Shown: positions 51,592 through 60,367, counted from the stretch's first letter. The stretch: 64,000 nucleotides of DNA from JALYNX01 sp963780755 (GCA_963780755.1 CAWACX010000001.1:1110302-1174301), one strand, 5' to 3'. Numbers and translations: made by a program. Notes: a model not told the origin generated them from the sequence alone.

Positions 51592-52415
51592 GCGTTGAGC
51601 AGCGCGTGGTAGATGTCCCTCCGGTTGAGACCGCTCTCCCGCGCCACCTGGCGCGCGGCTTCTGAGGAAGTCAGTCCCCGGGCAACGAGGTCGGCGGCCT
51701 CCGCCCGCGCTTGATCGATTGAGATCGGTCGGGTCGCACCCGGCGAGACCACGATGGTGAACTCCCCCTTGGGTGGCCTCTCCTCCCATTCGGCTAACGC
51801 CTCGGCCACGGTGCCGACCCATATCTCCTCATGGACTTTGGTCAGCTCGCGGGCGACGGCGATGCGGCGCTCAGGCCCGGTGTGCTCGGCGATGTCTCTG
51901 AGGTCAGAGTCGAGCCGGTGCGGGCTGACGAAGAGAACAGTTGGCCGATCGTCGGCTGCGAGCCGCTCCAGACGGAGCATGCGCTCATCTCCTTTGCGGG
52001 GGAGAAAGCCTTCGAAGGAGAACCGGTCGCCATTCATGCCGGAGAGAGCCAACGCGGTGGTGACCGCACTCGGCCCGGGCACCGAAGACACCAGGAAACC
52101 CCGCTGCCGGGCCCGTCTCACCACCTCAGCGCCGGGATCGGAGATGCCGGGCATCCCGGCGTCGGTGACCAGAGCTACCGACTTTCCTTCGGCCAGGGCC
52201 CCCAGCAGCTCGTCGGTCCGGCCCGCCTCGTTACCGACGAACAACGACTTCGCTTTCGTCCCCACCCCGAGATGGTCGAGCAGGACCCTTGTTCGCCGGG
52301 TGTCCTCGGCGTAGATGACGTCGACATCCCCCAGGACCTCGGCGAGCCGGGCGGAGACATCGCCCAGATTGCCGATTGGCGTGGCACACAACACGAGGCG
52401 GCCTCCATCAGACAT
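51576..52415 (-). CDS. rsmI: 16S rRNA cytidine 2'-O-methyltransferase RsmI
   Basis: RsmI methylates the ribose of C1402 in 16S rRNA. The tetrapyrrole-methylase-type fold shows LVLCATPIGNLGDVS, IYAEDTRRTRVLLDH, VTDAGMPGISDPG and VPGPSAVTTALALSG. The C-terminus carries the small helical domain (GLTSSEAARQVARESGLNRRDIYHALL as a whole; landmark GLNRRDIYHALL). The ATG at 52415 gives the family start and overlaps the DUF192 gene by eight bases. Confidence 0.94.
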   Translation of the reverse strand: MSDGGRLVLCATPIGNLGDVSARLAEVLGDVDVIYAEDTRRTRVLLDHLGVGTKAKSLFVGNEAGRTDELLGALAEGKSVALVTDAGMPGISDPGAEVVRRARQRGFLVSSVPGPSAVTTALALSGMNGDRFSFEGFLPRKGDERMLRLERLAADDRPTVLFVSPHRLDSDLRDIAEHTGPERRIAVARELTKVHEEIWVGTVAEALAEWEERPPKGEFTIVVSPGATRPISIDQARAEAADLVARGLTSSEAARQVARESGLNRRDIYHALLNAQERS

Positions 52416-52725
52416 CGACGATCTCCACTTTGGAGTCGAGGTCCGGGAGGTCCGACCCGTGCGGGACCTCGAGGATGTGCCGGGCGAGACGATTGACCAG
52501 CACCCGGTTCCGGGTGAGGGTCCGGGTGTCCAGCACCGACCCGTCGCGGCCGATGACCACGACATTGATCGGCCGTGGAAAGCCAATGGTGTGGACACTT
52601 CTGGTCTCGATGAGGAGTCGTGCACCCGGGCTCAGGGCGCGAAGCCCACGAAACCGGTCGACGAAGGTGACAGCTTGTTCTGCCTCGGACGACCACCCAC
52701 CGGCGGTCAGGCGAACCCTCCTCAT
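52408..52725 (-). CDS. DUF192 family protein
   Basis: The 105-residue protein matches the DUF192 fold (FRGLRALSPG, RSVHTIGFPRPINVVVIGRDG) but lacks the signal peptide of many exported members, so it is probably cytoplasmic. Function unknown. Overlap of eight bases with rsmI suggests coupled expression. Confidence 0.85.
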   Translation of the reverse strand: MRRVRLTAGGWSSEAEQAVTFVDRFRGLRALSPGARLLIETRSVHTIGFPRPINVVVIGRDGSVLDTRTLTRNRVLVNRLARHILEVPHGSDLPDLDSKVEIVDV

Positions 52726-52765
52726 CCTGGCGAAGCTAGAGGATCAGCAGGCTTGCGGGAAGATG

Positions 52766-54079
52766 TCAGCCGGCAACGGTTGCCTGGATCAGCTCTCCGA
52801 CGGTGGTGTCGTCGGCGACGATGAAAACCAGCCTCTCGTCGACGATCTCGACCGACACGAAGTCTTCGTCGTCTACCGCGGCCTCGGCGTAGGAGGCCAA
52901 CGCCACTCGAAGCTCCTCCGTGTCGCGGTCGGTGTCGCCCTGGAAGACGATGACCATGGCGGCATTCGTGCCGTCAAACCAGTGGCTGTATGCGTCCCCA
53001 CCCCAACCGTCGGCGGCATCCACCCCGATGCCCTCGCCCAATACCTGATCGATCATCAGGCGGAACCCGAGCTCGCCCCACACCGAGGTCCGCTCCAACT
53101 CGTAGGCGGGGACAGTCACCTCGGGAGCCGTGACCTCTATAGGGAGATCCCGCCCGAAGTCGGATGGGGTGATCACCTGCTCGGTGGTCCCGGGGAGCCC
53201 TGGCATCGTCCCGTAGGCCTCGTTGATCGAGGCCCAACCGTCGTCGTCATAGAGCTGCTGGTTGAACGCAAGGCCAGAGTCGTAGGGGAAGATCAGCGAG
53301 TCTTGGATGAACGCGGGGGCGGCGTCGAGGGCGGTGGTGTCGACGTCGAGGGCCTCTGCGAAGAACTCGCCCAACTCGCTCTGTGACAGCGTCTGGAGGT
53401 AGTGGAACTCGGCGAGGGAGGCATCTCCTTCGATCAACGCCTGATACGCCGACGCCTCGTCGAGACGGTCCTCCTCGATCATGGCGTCGAAGGCCACGTC
53501 GAAATCGAACTGTTGATCGGTGAGGGCATGTGTCAGCTCGTGGATCAGCGTCGCCCGCTGCACCACCGAGAAGCCGTCCTCACGCATCGGGACCACCAGC
53601 TCGCCCACCTCCCCGTCGTAGTAGCCGGCGACCTGCTCGCCGTAGAGCTCGACGAGCATTGCCTCCAGGTTGGTGTCCTCGGACAGAAGGCCGAGGAGCT
53701 GATACAAGGCCTCATCCGCCGGGAAATCCTCGGCGTCCTCCGCGATCTGTTCCTGGACCCGGGTAGCCAACTCTTCCTCGGTGACCACGGTGACGACCGG
53801 CATCTCGACGAACTGGAGGCCCCGCACCTCTTCTGTGATCCCGACGAGCTCGATCAGCTCCTCGGTGACCTCGGGCGGGAGGTTCTCGGTCCCCGGGAGC
53901 GGGCCATTGGGAATGGCTGCCGCAGTGGTCGTCGTGCTCGAGGGGACGGTGGTCGAGGTCTCACCCGTGGTCGGGGCGGAGCTGACGTCAGGGAGGGTGG
54001 TCGAAGTCGTCGCCGCGTCTCCGGTGCACGCCACGAGAGCGAGGGCGAGCGCGAACACGAGAGCGGAGGATCGGAACAT
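52766..54079 (-). CDS. Secreted lipoprotein with an HExxH zinc-metallopeptidase motif
   Basis: The 437-residue protein has a lipoprotein signal (ALVFALALALVAC), a Thr/Ser-rich linker of about 40 residues and a large acidic domain. In its middle (about residues 179-185) lies IHELTHALTDQQFDF, a zinc-peptidase HExxH motif whose third ligand could be a glutamate about 20-30 residues on (several are present in EEDRLDEASAYQALIEGDAS). I do not recognise a named family. Two repeated predicted-helix stretches flank the motif. Likely extracellular and membrane-anchored. Substrate unknown. Confidence 0.75.
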   Translation of the reverse strand: MFRSSALVFALALALVACTGDAATTSTTLPDVSSAPTTGETSTTVPSSTTTTAAAIPNGPLPGTENLPPEVTEELIELVGITEEVRGLQFVEMPVVTVVTEEELATRVQEQIAEDAEDFPADEALYQLLGLLSEDTNLEAMLVELYGEQVAGYYDGEVGELVVPMREDGFSVVQRATLIHELTHALTDQQFDFDVAFDAMIEEDRLDEASAYQALIEGDASLAEFHYLQTLSQSELGEFFAEALDVDTTALDAAPAFIQDSLIFPYDSGLAFNQQLYDDDGWASINEAYGTMPGLPGTTEQVITPSDFGRDLPIEVTAPEVTVPAYELERTSVWGELGFRLMIDQVLGEGIGVDAADGWGGDAYSHWFDGTNAAMVIVFQGDTDRDTEELRVALASYAEAAVDDEDFVSVEIVDERLVFIVADDTTVGELIQATVAG

Positions 54080-54183
54080 GTCGTCAGATTATCGGGATGC
54101 CGGAGCTTTGAATTGAACGGCTTGACAGCCGCTTTAAGTCTCGGGGTCGCCCTGCCCGGCGAGAAAGCTCGCCCGCTCGAGCT

Positions 54184-54710
54184 CTAGTCGTCTTGGTGGC
54201 TCCTCCACAGCTTGACGATCTCGTCCGCTATCGCCGGGGGTTCCGCACCCTCGGTCCCAATCTGCGGGAAGCGCCGGTAGTCGTCGCTTCGCTCGGTCAT
54301 CAATTCGATAATGCGCAGTCTCGGATCTTCGACCTGGAGCAGTGGGCGCTCTTTCCCCGACTCATCGTTGACGATTCGATGGTGGATTTCTTCAGGTGTC
54401 GCAACGAGGCAGAAGATCCGCCCGTTTCTGCTCAGGACCCGAAGTTGTCGTCATCGAGGACCATCCGCCCACCGGTGGCAATGACCAGACCCGATCGCTC
54501 TCCCAACTCGCGTGCGACTTCCTGCTCGATGGCTCGGAACTCCGATTCTCCCCGGTCCGCGAAGATGCGGGGGATCGGCCCATGCCGGGACTCGATGAGC
54601 TCGTCGGTGTCTACGAACTCCATACCGAGCTTCTCAGCGAGCATGCGACCCACCGTGGTCTTCCCGGTCCCCATGAATCCGGTGAGGACGAGATTCTGCT
54701 CGGAGCGCAT
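54184..54710 (-). CDS. aroK: Shikimate kinase, with a one-base frameshift
   Basis: AroK phosphorylates shikimate on the way to aromatic amino acids. The first frame gives the P-loop (LTGFMGTGKTTVGR), the shikimate-binding DTDELIE and ATGGRMVLDD; it then hits a stop after NFGS. The next frame continues NFRVLSRNGRIFCLVATP (with one added base) and includes the lid KERPLLQ and the C-terminal DDYRRF. The shift is at about 54438-54443. With one base restored the protein has 175 residues, the family norm. No other aro gene is nearby. It is divergent from the haemoglobin gene. Confidence 0.92.
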
Positions 54711-54777
54711 CACCACAAAGTAACGGAAAGGCCCCTGCCGGCTGAGTCCGGACTCGCCCTGCAGATTGTGACTGCCA

Positions 54778-54806
54778 TTGACTCCCCACGCGACCTCCTG
54801 TAAAAC
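54778..54806 (+). promoter_or_regulatory. Promoter of the truncated haemoglobin gene
   Basis: TTGACT (54778-54783) and TAAAAC (54801-54806) are 17 bases apart. Transcription would start about 54813, at the left edge of the 28-bp inverted repeat that follows. Confidence 0.6.
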
Positions 54807-54813
54807 AGAAAAT

Positions 54814-54841
54814 GTTTGGCGATAGAAGCCGATCGCCAAAC
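54814..54841 (+). promoter_or_regulatory. 28-bp inverted repeat at the transcription start of the haemoglobin gene
   Basis: GTTTGGCGAT (54814-54823) and ATCGCCAAAC (54832-54841) are perfect 10-bp arms around eight bases. It sits just after the predicted start site and 24 bases before the ATG, so it could be a repressor operator or a leader hairpin. The regulator is unknown; redox or nitric oxide control would suit a haemoglobin. Confidence 0.7.
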
Positions 54842-54865
54842 GGCAGCTATCAGGAGGACCGAGCC

Positions 54866-55297
54866 ATGGCAGAGGCGAGTTTGTACGAGAGGTTGGGTGG
54901 CGTTTTCGCCATCGCAGCGGTGGTGGACCGATTCAGCGACGCTCTCATCGAGAACCCGATCGTGGGCCAGGGCTCGAGCAATCCGGCCCTGCGGGACTGG
55001 CACACCAACAACCTGGGCCGGCTTCCCGGGCTGAAGTTCATGCGGACCCTGTGGGTGTGCAACGTCTCAGGCGGGCCCTTCGAATATGTGGGGACCGAGC
55101 CCGGAAGCACGCCGCTGGGGCTCGAGGAGGCCCATCGCGAGTTCAGGATCTCGTCAGCCGAGTTCGACGAAGTGGCTTCCGTGCTGGCACAGACCATGGA
55201 CGCCTTCGAGATCCCGGCGACGGAGAAGGAAGAGGTCCTAGGCGCCTTCGCCGCCCACAAGGGCGAGGTGACCGAGGGATCGATGGCCACGGCCTAA
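54866..55297 (+). CDS. Truncated haemoglobin (group 1-like)
   Basis: The 143-residue protein starts SLYERLGGVFAIAAVVDRF, the typical start of truncated globins, and holds the proximal haem ligand His90 in EEAHREFRIS. The stretch LKFMRTLWVCNVSGG corresponds to helix E and the EF turn. Such proteins bind oxygen or detoxify nitric oxide in the cytoplasm. The ATG at 54866 is preceded by an AGGAGG ribosome site. A promoter and large inverted repeat lie just upstream. Confidence 0.88.
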   Translation: MAEASLYERLGGVFAIAAVVDRFSDALIENPIVGQGSSNPALRDWHTNNLGRLPGLKFMRTLWVCNVSGGPFEYVGTEPGSTPLGLEEAHREFRISSAEFDEVASVLAQTMDAFEIPATEKEEVLGAFAAHKGEVTEGSMATA

Positions 55298-55313
55298 CGC
55301 GAGAGGTGATGGT

Positions 55314-56330
55314 CTAACTTCGGCGTTCCGAGCGGGCGACGATCGCACGCTGGACCACGATGAACACCAGGAGCAGGGCCCCGATGATGATCTGCGTCCA
55401 CGACTGCTTGGCGCCCATGAAAGCGATGATGGTCTTGATGGTGCCGTAGACGAAGACACCGACCATCGAGCCCAACACATAACCCCGGCCTCCGGCGAGC
55501 AGGGTTCCACCAATGACCACGGCAGCGATCACGTCCAGCTCAGTGCCGATGCCGTTACGGGGATAACCGGCACCCGAATATGCAGTCAGCACCAGACCGG
55601 CGAGACCACCACACACACCCGAGATCACATAGACGGCCACCGTGGTGCGCGGCACCTTGAGGCCCATCAGCGCCGCCTGCTTGTTACCGCCGATCGCGTA
55701 GGTCGTGCGCCCGAACCGGGTGAATTGCATCACCCAGGCCCCGATGAAGACCACCACCAGCGCGAGGATTCCGGTCGGCGTTATGTAGAAGTCGCCAAGT
55801 TGGATGCGGGTCGACTGCAGCCACAACACCTCCGTGGTCTCGACTTTGATCGATGAAAGACTCACGACGAAAGCAAGGCCCCGGGCCAGGAACAAGCCGG
55901 CCAGAGACGCAATGAAGGGCTGGACCTCAAAGAACTGCACCAGCACCCCGATGAGAAGGCCGACCAAGGCGCCGGCAAGCAGGACCACCGGCAGGGCGAT
56001 TGCCAACGAGGTGCCGGCTTCGAGCAGCTTCGCCAGCCAGATTCCGGTGAACGCCATCACCGAGCCCACAGAGAGGTCGATGCCCCCGGTGACGATGACG
56101 AACGTCATGCCGACCGCCAGTATCAGCAGGTAGGCGTTGTCCAGAAGTAGTGCAGAGATGTTTCTCGGGGTGATGAAGTCGCCCCGCACGAAGATCTCCG
56201 CGCCGATGAAGAGCAGGATGAGGATGGCGACCGCCGCGAGCGTCGGAAGCAGGGACGCACGTCGGCTCAAGAAGGTCTCGAAACCGGCCGGCTTTCGAGT
56301 CGTCGTGCTTGCGGTTTCGAGGCTCGTCAT
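55314..56330 (-). CDS. yjfF: Sugar ABC transporter permease, YjfF-like
   Basis: The 338-residue permease has eight to ten hydrophobic helices and the sugar-permease signature GGIDLSVGSVMAF. It is the second of two permeases in a YtfQRT-YjfF-like operon, in the same order as in Escherichia coli, where the system imports galactofuranose. It overlaps the preceding permease by four bases and is the last gene. Confidence 0.83.
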   Translation of the reverse strand: MTSLETASTTTRKPAGFETFLSRRASLLPTLAAVAILILLFIGAEIFVRGDFITPRNISALLLDNAYLLILAVGMTFVIVTGGIDLSVGSVMAFTGIWLAKLLEAGTSLAIALPVVLLAGALVGLLIGVLVQFFEVQPFIASLAGLFLARGLAFVVSLSSIKVETTEVLWLQSTRIQLGDFYITPTGILALVVVFIGAWVMQFTRFGRTTYAIGGNKQAALMGLKVPRTTVAVYVISGVCGGLAGLVLTAYSGAGYPRNGIGTELDVIAAVVIGGTLLAGGRGYVLGSMVGVFVYGTIKTIIAFMGAKQSWTQIIIGALLLVFIVVQRAIVARSERRS

Positions 56331-57376
56331 ATCGCCACTCCCGCATCCTGACTGGGTTCGGCCGACCCGCGAGAGCGAGCCGACCGGGTGATGCCGCGCA
56401 CGAAGCGGTGAAGGCGCGGAGACTGGATGACCACCACTACCACGACCACAACGGCGAAGAACACCGGGCTCTCCGCGGGCGGGACCCCGAGGAAGAGCAT
56501 CGTGGACTCGAGCGTCTGGATGATCAACACGCCCACGACTGTCCCGGCGAGGGTGAACTTCCCACCCATCAGCGAGGTGCCGCCCAACACGACCGCAAGG
56601 ATGGCGTAGAGCTCGATGAACTGCCCCGCAGCGTTGGCGTCGGCGGCCTTGATGTTCGAGGCATAGATGATGCCCGCGATGCCCGCGAGCAGGGCACTGG
56701 CGGCGTAAGCGCTCCAGATGATCCCTGTCGAGCGCACCCCGGCGAGACGGCTCGCCTCGGGGTTGATGCCAACGGCCTCGGTGAGCACACCGAGTGCGGT
56801 CCGGCGCTCGGCGAACCCGACCGCAGCGACCGCGGCGACCCAGATGAAGAACGCGAACGGCAGCAGGAGGAGGTAGCCGGTCGAGAGGAACTCGAACGGC
56901 GTGCTATTGACGGTCGTGATGAAGCCTTCGGTGATGAGGAAGGCCATCCCACGGCCGGCGAGCATGAGCACCAGCGTCGCAATGATCGGCTGTATGCCGA
57001 GCAGGGAGACGAGAAACCCGTTCCATGCGCCAAGCAGGAGCGAGACCAGGATCGCGACCACGACTGCGACCGACACCACACCGAGGTCATTGGGATCGGC
57101 CGAGCCGTCGATGATCGTGAGCGCCACGGCACCGGACACGGCCATGACCGCTCCAACCGAAAGGTCGATGCCGCGGGTGGCGATAACGATGGTCATCCCC
57201 AACGACACCAGCATCAGGGGGGCGCTCTGACGCAGGATGTCGATGAGGGCGCCATAGAAGCGGTCGTCTTGAACGGTGATACTGGCGAACTGGGGACGGG
57301 CGACGGTGTTGATCACTATGAGGGAGATCAACACGGCAACCGGCCAGAAGAGCCGGTGCTTGGTGACTCTCCTCAA
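56327..57376 (-). CDS. ytfT: Sugar ABC transporter permease, YtfT-like
   Basis: The 349-residue permease has about ten helices and the signature TRGIDLSVGAVMAVSG. The start is TTG, overlapping the ATPase stop in a TTGA junction, with GGGAG six bases upstream. With yjfF it would form the membrane channel. Confidence 0.83.
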   Translation of the reverse strand: MRRVTKHRLFWPVAVLISLIVINTVARPQFASITVQDDRFYGALIDILRQSAPLMLVSLGMTIVIATRGIDLSVGAVMAVSGAVALTIIDGSADPNDLGVVSVAVVVAILVSLLLGAWNGFLVSLLGIQPIIATLVLMLAGRGMAFLITEGFITTVNSTPFEFLSTGYLLLLPFAFFIWVAAVAAVGFAERRTALGVLTEAVGINPEASRLAGVRSTGIIWSAYAASALLAGIAGIIYASNIKAADANAAGQFIELYAILAVVLGGTSLMGGKFTLAGTVVGVLIIQTLESTMLFLGVPPAESPVFFAVVVVVVVVIQSPRLHRFVRGITRSARSRGSAEPSQDAGVAI

Positions 57377-58911
57377 GCTGCGCTCCCTTTGCCCTCATTG
57401 GCTATGAAGTCGATCAGGCCCTCCAGTTCGAACCGTTGCGAGTCGAGCTCACCGATGCACTTGCGATCCCGCATCACGACGATCCGCTGGGCGAGGCGGA
57501 GCACTTCCTCGAGCTCGGACGAGATGAAAATCACGGACAATCCCTGCTCCGACAACTCGGCGACTTTGCGCTGAAGCTCGGCTTTGGTGCCGACATCGAT
57601 GCCCCGTGTCGGCTCGTCCAGGATCAGGAGCTCAGGCGCCGTGGCGAGCCATCGCGCGATCAGCACCTTCTGTTGGTTACCTCCCGAGAGGTTGCCGGCG
57701 ATCATGTTCGGGTCGGCCGGCCGCACATCGAGCGCCGCCATGTATTCGGACACGACGGACTCCTGCTTCTCGCGGCGGATCTTGCGGAATCCCTTGCGCG
57801 CCTGGATGCCGAGCACGATGTTCTCGGCAACGGTGAGGTCGGACACGATTCCCTCCGCACGCCGGTCCTCAGACGAGAACGCGATACGGCGGTCGATTGC
57901 ATGGCGGGGTGAGGTCATCTTCGCCGGCTTGCCGGCGACCTCGATCTGGCCCGAGTCGGCCCGGTCGGCGCCGTACAACAGCCGCACGAGCTCGGTGCGC
58001 CCGGAGCCCAGGAGACCAGCGATGCCGACGATCTCACCTTCGAACACGTCGAGGTCTGCGGGCTCGAGCACGCCACGCCTGCCCACACCTGTCGCTTCGA
58101 GGATCGGTGAGTCGGTGCGGTCGATCACGCGGGCCGCAGTCGCGGAGATCGCCTCGAGGTCATCGAGCTGGCGACCGATCATCTTGGTCACCAACTCCTC
58201 ACGCGGGAGGTCCTTGACGAGGTACTCGCCAACCAACTTGCCGTTGCGGAGAACTGTTATCCGTTCCGAGATCTCGTACACCTGGTCGAGGAAGTGGCTC
58301 ACAAAGAGGATGGCCGCACCCCGGTCTCTCAGGTCGCGGATCACCGTGAAAAGCTGTTCGACCTCGCCACGGTCCAGGCTGGAGGTCGGCTCGTCGAGGA
58401 CGAAGACCTTGGCGTCCAGCACCATGGCCCGGCTGATGGCGACCAACTGCTGAATGGCAATCGAATGGTTGGAGAGCAGCGATCGGGTGTCGATCGAGAT
58501 CCCCAAGTCTTCAAGGTGGTCGGCTGCCATCCGATGCACAGCCTTCCAATCGATCCGCCCGCCCCTGCGGGGCTCGTGGCCGAGCATGACGTTCTCGCCC
58601 ACGGAGAGGTTCGTACACAGGTTGATCTCCTGGTACACGGTCGAGATGCCCGCGGCCTCGGCATCCGAGGTGCCGCGGAAGATCTGGCTGGTGCCGATGA
58701 CGTCGATCGACCCGCTGTCGATGGCATAGACGCCGGTCAATGCCTTGATTAGGGTCGACTTCCCGGCGCCGTTCTCGCCCATGAGGGAATGGACCTCGCC
58801 CGGACGAACGAAGAAGTCCACGTTGTCGAGGGCGAGCACACCAGGAAAGCTGATTGTGATCCCCCGCATCTCGACGATGGCGGGGGAGGCAGTGTCCGCA
58901 GGCAAGGTCAC
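57373..58911 (-). CDS. ytfR: Sugar ABC transporter ATPase with two domains, YtfR-like
   Basis: The 512-residue protein has two ATPase domains in the RbsA/YtfR style: first Walker A GENGAGKST, Walker B VFVLDEPTSSLD; second GLLGSGRTE with the signature LSGGNQQKVLIARWL and Walker B LLILDEPTRGIDVG. The second Walker A is degenerate, as in the family. The start is GTG. It lies 103 bases below the binding-protein gene, with two hairpins between. Confidence 0.88.
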   Translation of the reverse strand: MTLPADTASPAIVEMRGITISFPGVLALDNVDFFVRPGEVHSLMGENGAGKSTLIKALTGVYAIDSGSIDVIGTSQIFRGTSDAEAAGISTVYQEINLCTNLSVGENVMLGHEPRRGGRIDWKAVHRMAADHLEDLGISIDTRSLLSNHSIAIQQLVAISRAMVLDAKVFVLDEPTSSLDRGEVEQLFTVIRDLRDRGAAILFVSHFLDQVYEISERITVLRNGKLVGEYLVKDLPREELVTKMIGRQLDDLEAISATAARVIDRTDSPILEATGVGRRGVLEPADLDVFEGEIVGIAGLLGSGRTELVRLLYGADRADSGQIEVAGKPAKMTSPRHAIDRRIAFSSEDRRAEGIVSDLTVAENIVLGIQARKGFRKIRREKQESVVSEYMAALDVRPADPNMIAGNLSGGNQQKVLIARWLATAPELLILDEPTRGIDVGTKAELQRKVAELSEQGLSVIFISSELEEVLRLAQRIVVMRDRKCIGELDSQRFELEGLIDFIANEGKGSAA

Positions 58912-58942
58912 ACGTTCACTCTCGATCCGTTACACAGCGTCG

Positions 58943-59013
58943 GACCGGGGGCCGGTTCGTACCGGCCCCCGGTCAGACACTCCAACCTATCTACATGGGA
59001 CTAACCCGTGTAG
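58943..59013 (-). terminator. Two hairpins after the binding-protein gene (partial terminator or stabiliser)
   Basis: A perfect 13-bp stem (58943-58955 with 58962-58974, loop TTCGTA) is preceded on the minus strand by a smaller 9-bp stem with one G-T pair (58991-58999 with 59005-59013) that abuts the ytfQ stop. They divide the highly expressed binding-protein message from the rest of the operon. Confidence 0.72.
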
Positions 59014-59014
59014 A

Positions 59015-60022
59015 TCAGTACAGACGATCGGGGAGGGCCTCTTCGGCCTGCTCCACGGTGAAGGTCTGGTCCTCGACGTAGTACCGCTTATCGACGGCGG
59101 TTCCCGCGAGCACGTCGGTCACTAGGCCTGCTGCCAGGTCTCCGAGGAGCGGGTTGCACTCGACGATGAAGTTGATCTTGCCGTCGATCAACGCCTGCAT
59201 GCCGTCATGCACCGCGTCGATGGAGACGATCTGGATGTCCGTGCCCGGAACGCCACCCGCAGCCTCGATGGCCTCGATGGCACCCAGAGCCATGTCGTCG
59301 TTGTGGGCGTAGACCAGGTCGATGCCGTCGACACCGTGCACCTGGAGGAAGCCCTCCATGACGGTCTTGCCACCGTCACGGGTGAAGTCACCGGTCTGCG
59401 AGTCGATCTTCTCGATCCCGGTGCCGGCGATGGCCTCGTCGAAGCCCTCGGCACGGTCGTTGGCAGGAGCTGAACCGGTCGTGCCCTCGAGCACCACCAT
59501 CTTGGTCGGGGTGTCACCGAAAGTCTCGGCGGCCCACTCACCAGCCATGACGCCCTCGTTGCGGAAGTCAAGGCCCACCCACGTGGCGTACAGGTCTTCT
59601 GGAGCGGTCACGGTGCGGTCCTCGAGAATGACCGGAATCCCGGCGTCCGCGGCTTCTTGAAGCACGTCTTCCCAGCCGTCCTCGACGATTGGTGCGATGA
59701 CGATTGCGTCCACACCCTGGTTGATGAAGCCACGGACCGCGGCGATCTGTGCCGCCGGGTCGTTGTCAGCCTCGTTGAAGATCAACTCGAAGCCGTTCTC
59801 CTCCGAGAAGGCCGCCTCCATCGACTGGGTGTTGGCTGTGCGCCAGCCCGACTCGGAGCCGGTCTGGGCAAAGCCAACCGTGACCAGCTCTCCGCTGGCG
59901 GCGGTGCTGCCAGTGGCTCCGCCTTCGGTGGTGTCGCTCGATCCGTCGCCTCCACAGGCGGCAAGTACCAGTGCGAGCACCGTGACAAGACCTAGGAACC
60001 TCTTCCGGTCTCTCAGTTTCAT
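59015..60022 (-). CDS. ytfQ: Sugar-binding lipoprotein, YtfQ-like
   Basis: The 335-residue protein has a lipoprotein signal (LGLVTVLALVLAACGG), a short linker and a Peripla_BP_4 domain. The opening TVGFAQTGSESGWRTANTQS, and later GDFTRDGGKTVMEGFL and YAHNDDMALGAIEAI, closely resemble Escherichia coli YtfQ, which binds galactofuranose. That substrate is a family-based inference. The ribosome site AGGAGGAAGGT is very strong. A divergent LacI gene and operators lie upstream. Confidence 0.87.
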   Translation of the reverse strand: MKLRDRKRFLGLVTVLALVLAACGGDGSSDTTEGGATGSTAASGELVTVGFAQTGSESGWRTANTQSMEAAFSEENGFELIFNEADNDPAAQIAAVRGFINQGVDAIVIAPIVEDGWEDVLQEAADAGIPVILEDRTVTAPEDLYATWVGLDFRNEGVMAGEWAAETFGDTPTKMVVLEGTTGSAPANDRAEGFDEAIAGTGIEKIDSQTGDFTRDGGKTVMEGFLQVHGVDGIDLVYAHNDDMALGAIEAIEAAGGVPGTDIQIVSIDAVHDGMQALIDGKINFIVECNPLLGDLAAGLVTDVLAGTAVDKRYYVEDQTFTVEQAEEALPDRLY

Positions 60023-60207
60023 ACCTTCCTCCTCATTGATCGGGATTTCCCTTCTCGTTCGTCGATGTGACGCTTGTTGGATAACTCGGTGTTGGTCGGT
60101 CGTTTGATGTCATCTCCTCCTGTGATGGGGTGAGTCAGCGGGGTGTCCTTGGGAGTCGAATGCTGGGCGACAGCTCGATGTTATCGTATTCATGTTAACG
60201 TATGCAT

Positions 60208-60298
60208 GTTATCGTTAACGGGAACGCTAACACCATTAACGTGACCTTGTCTACCTCGATTCCGCCCAGATCCCGTTAACGCTCCCGTTAACGATAAC
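60208..60298. promoter_or_regulatory. LacI-type operator cluster: near-identical 24-bp sites in inverted orientation
   Basis: Site 1 (60208-60231) consists of GTTATCGTTAAC followed directly by GGGAACGCTAAC. Site 2 (60275-60298) read on the minus strand is GTTATCGTTAAC followed by GGGAGCGTTAAC, that is 22 of 24 identical. Forty-three bases separate them. Each 12-mer is centred on CG, typical of LacI-family operators. Further GTTAAC (60194-60199) and ATTAAC (60235-60240) half-sites lie around. The rest of the 345-base gap shows no gene. Confidence 0.8.
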
Positions 60299-60367
60299 GG
60301 CGGCTGGAGACAGGTAGTCTCCGAAGCCGAGGTCTCGAAGTCGTCACATTCCGCGAGGAGTCAGGCA

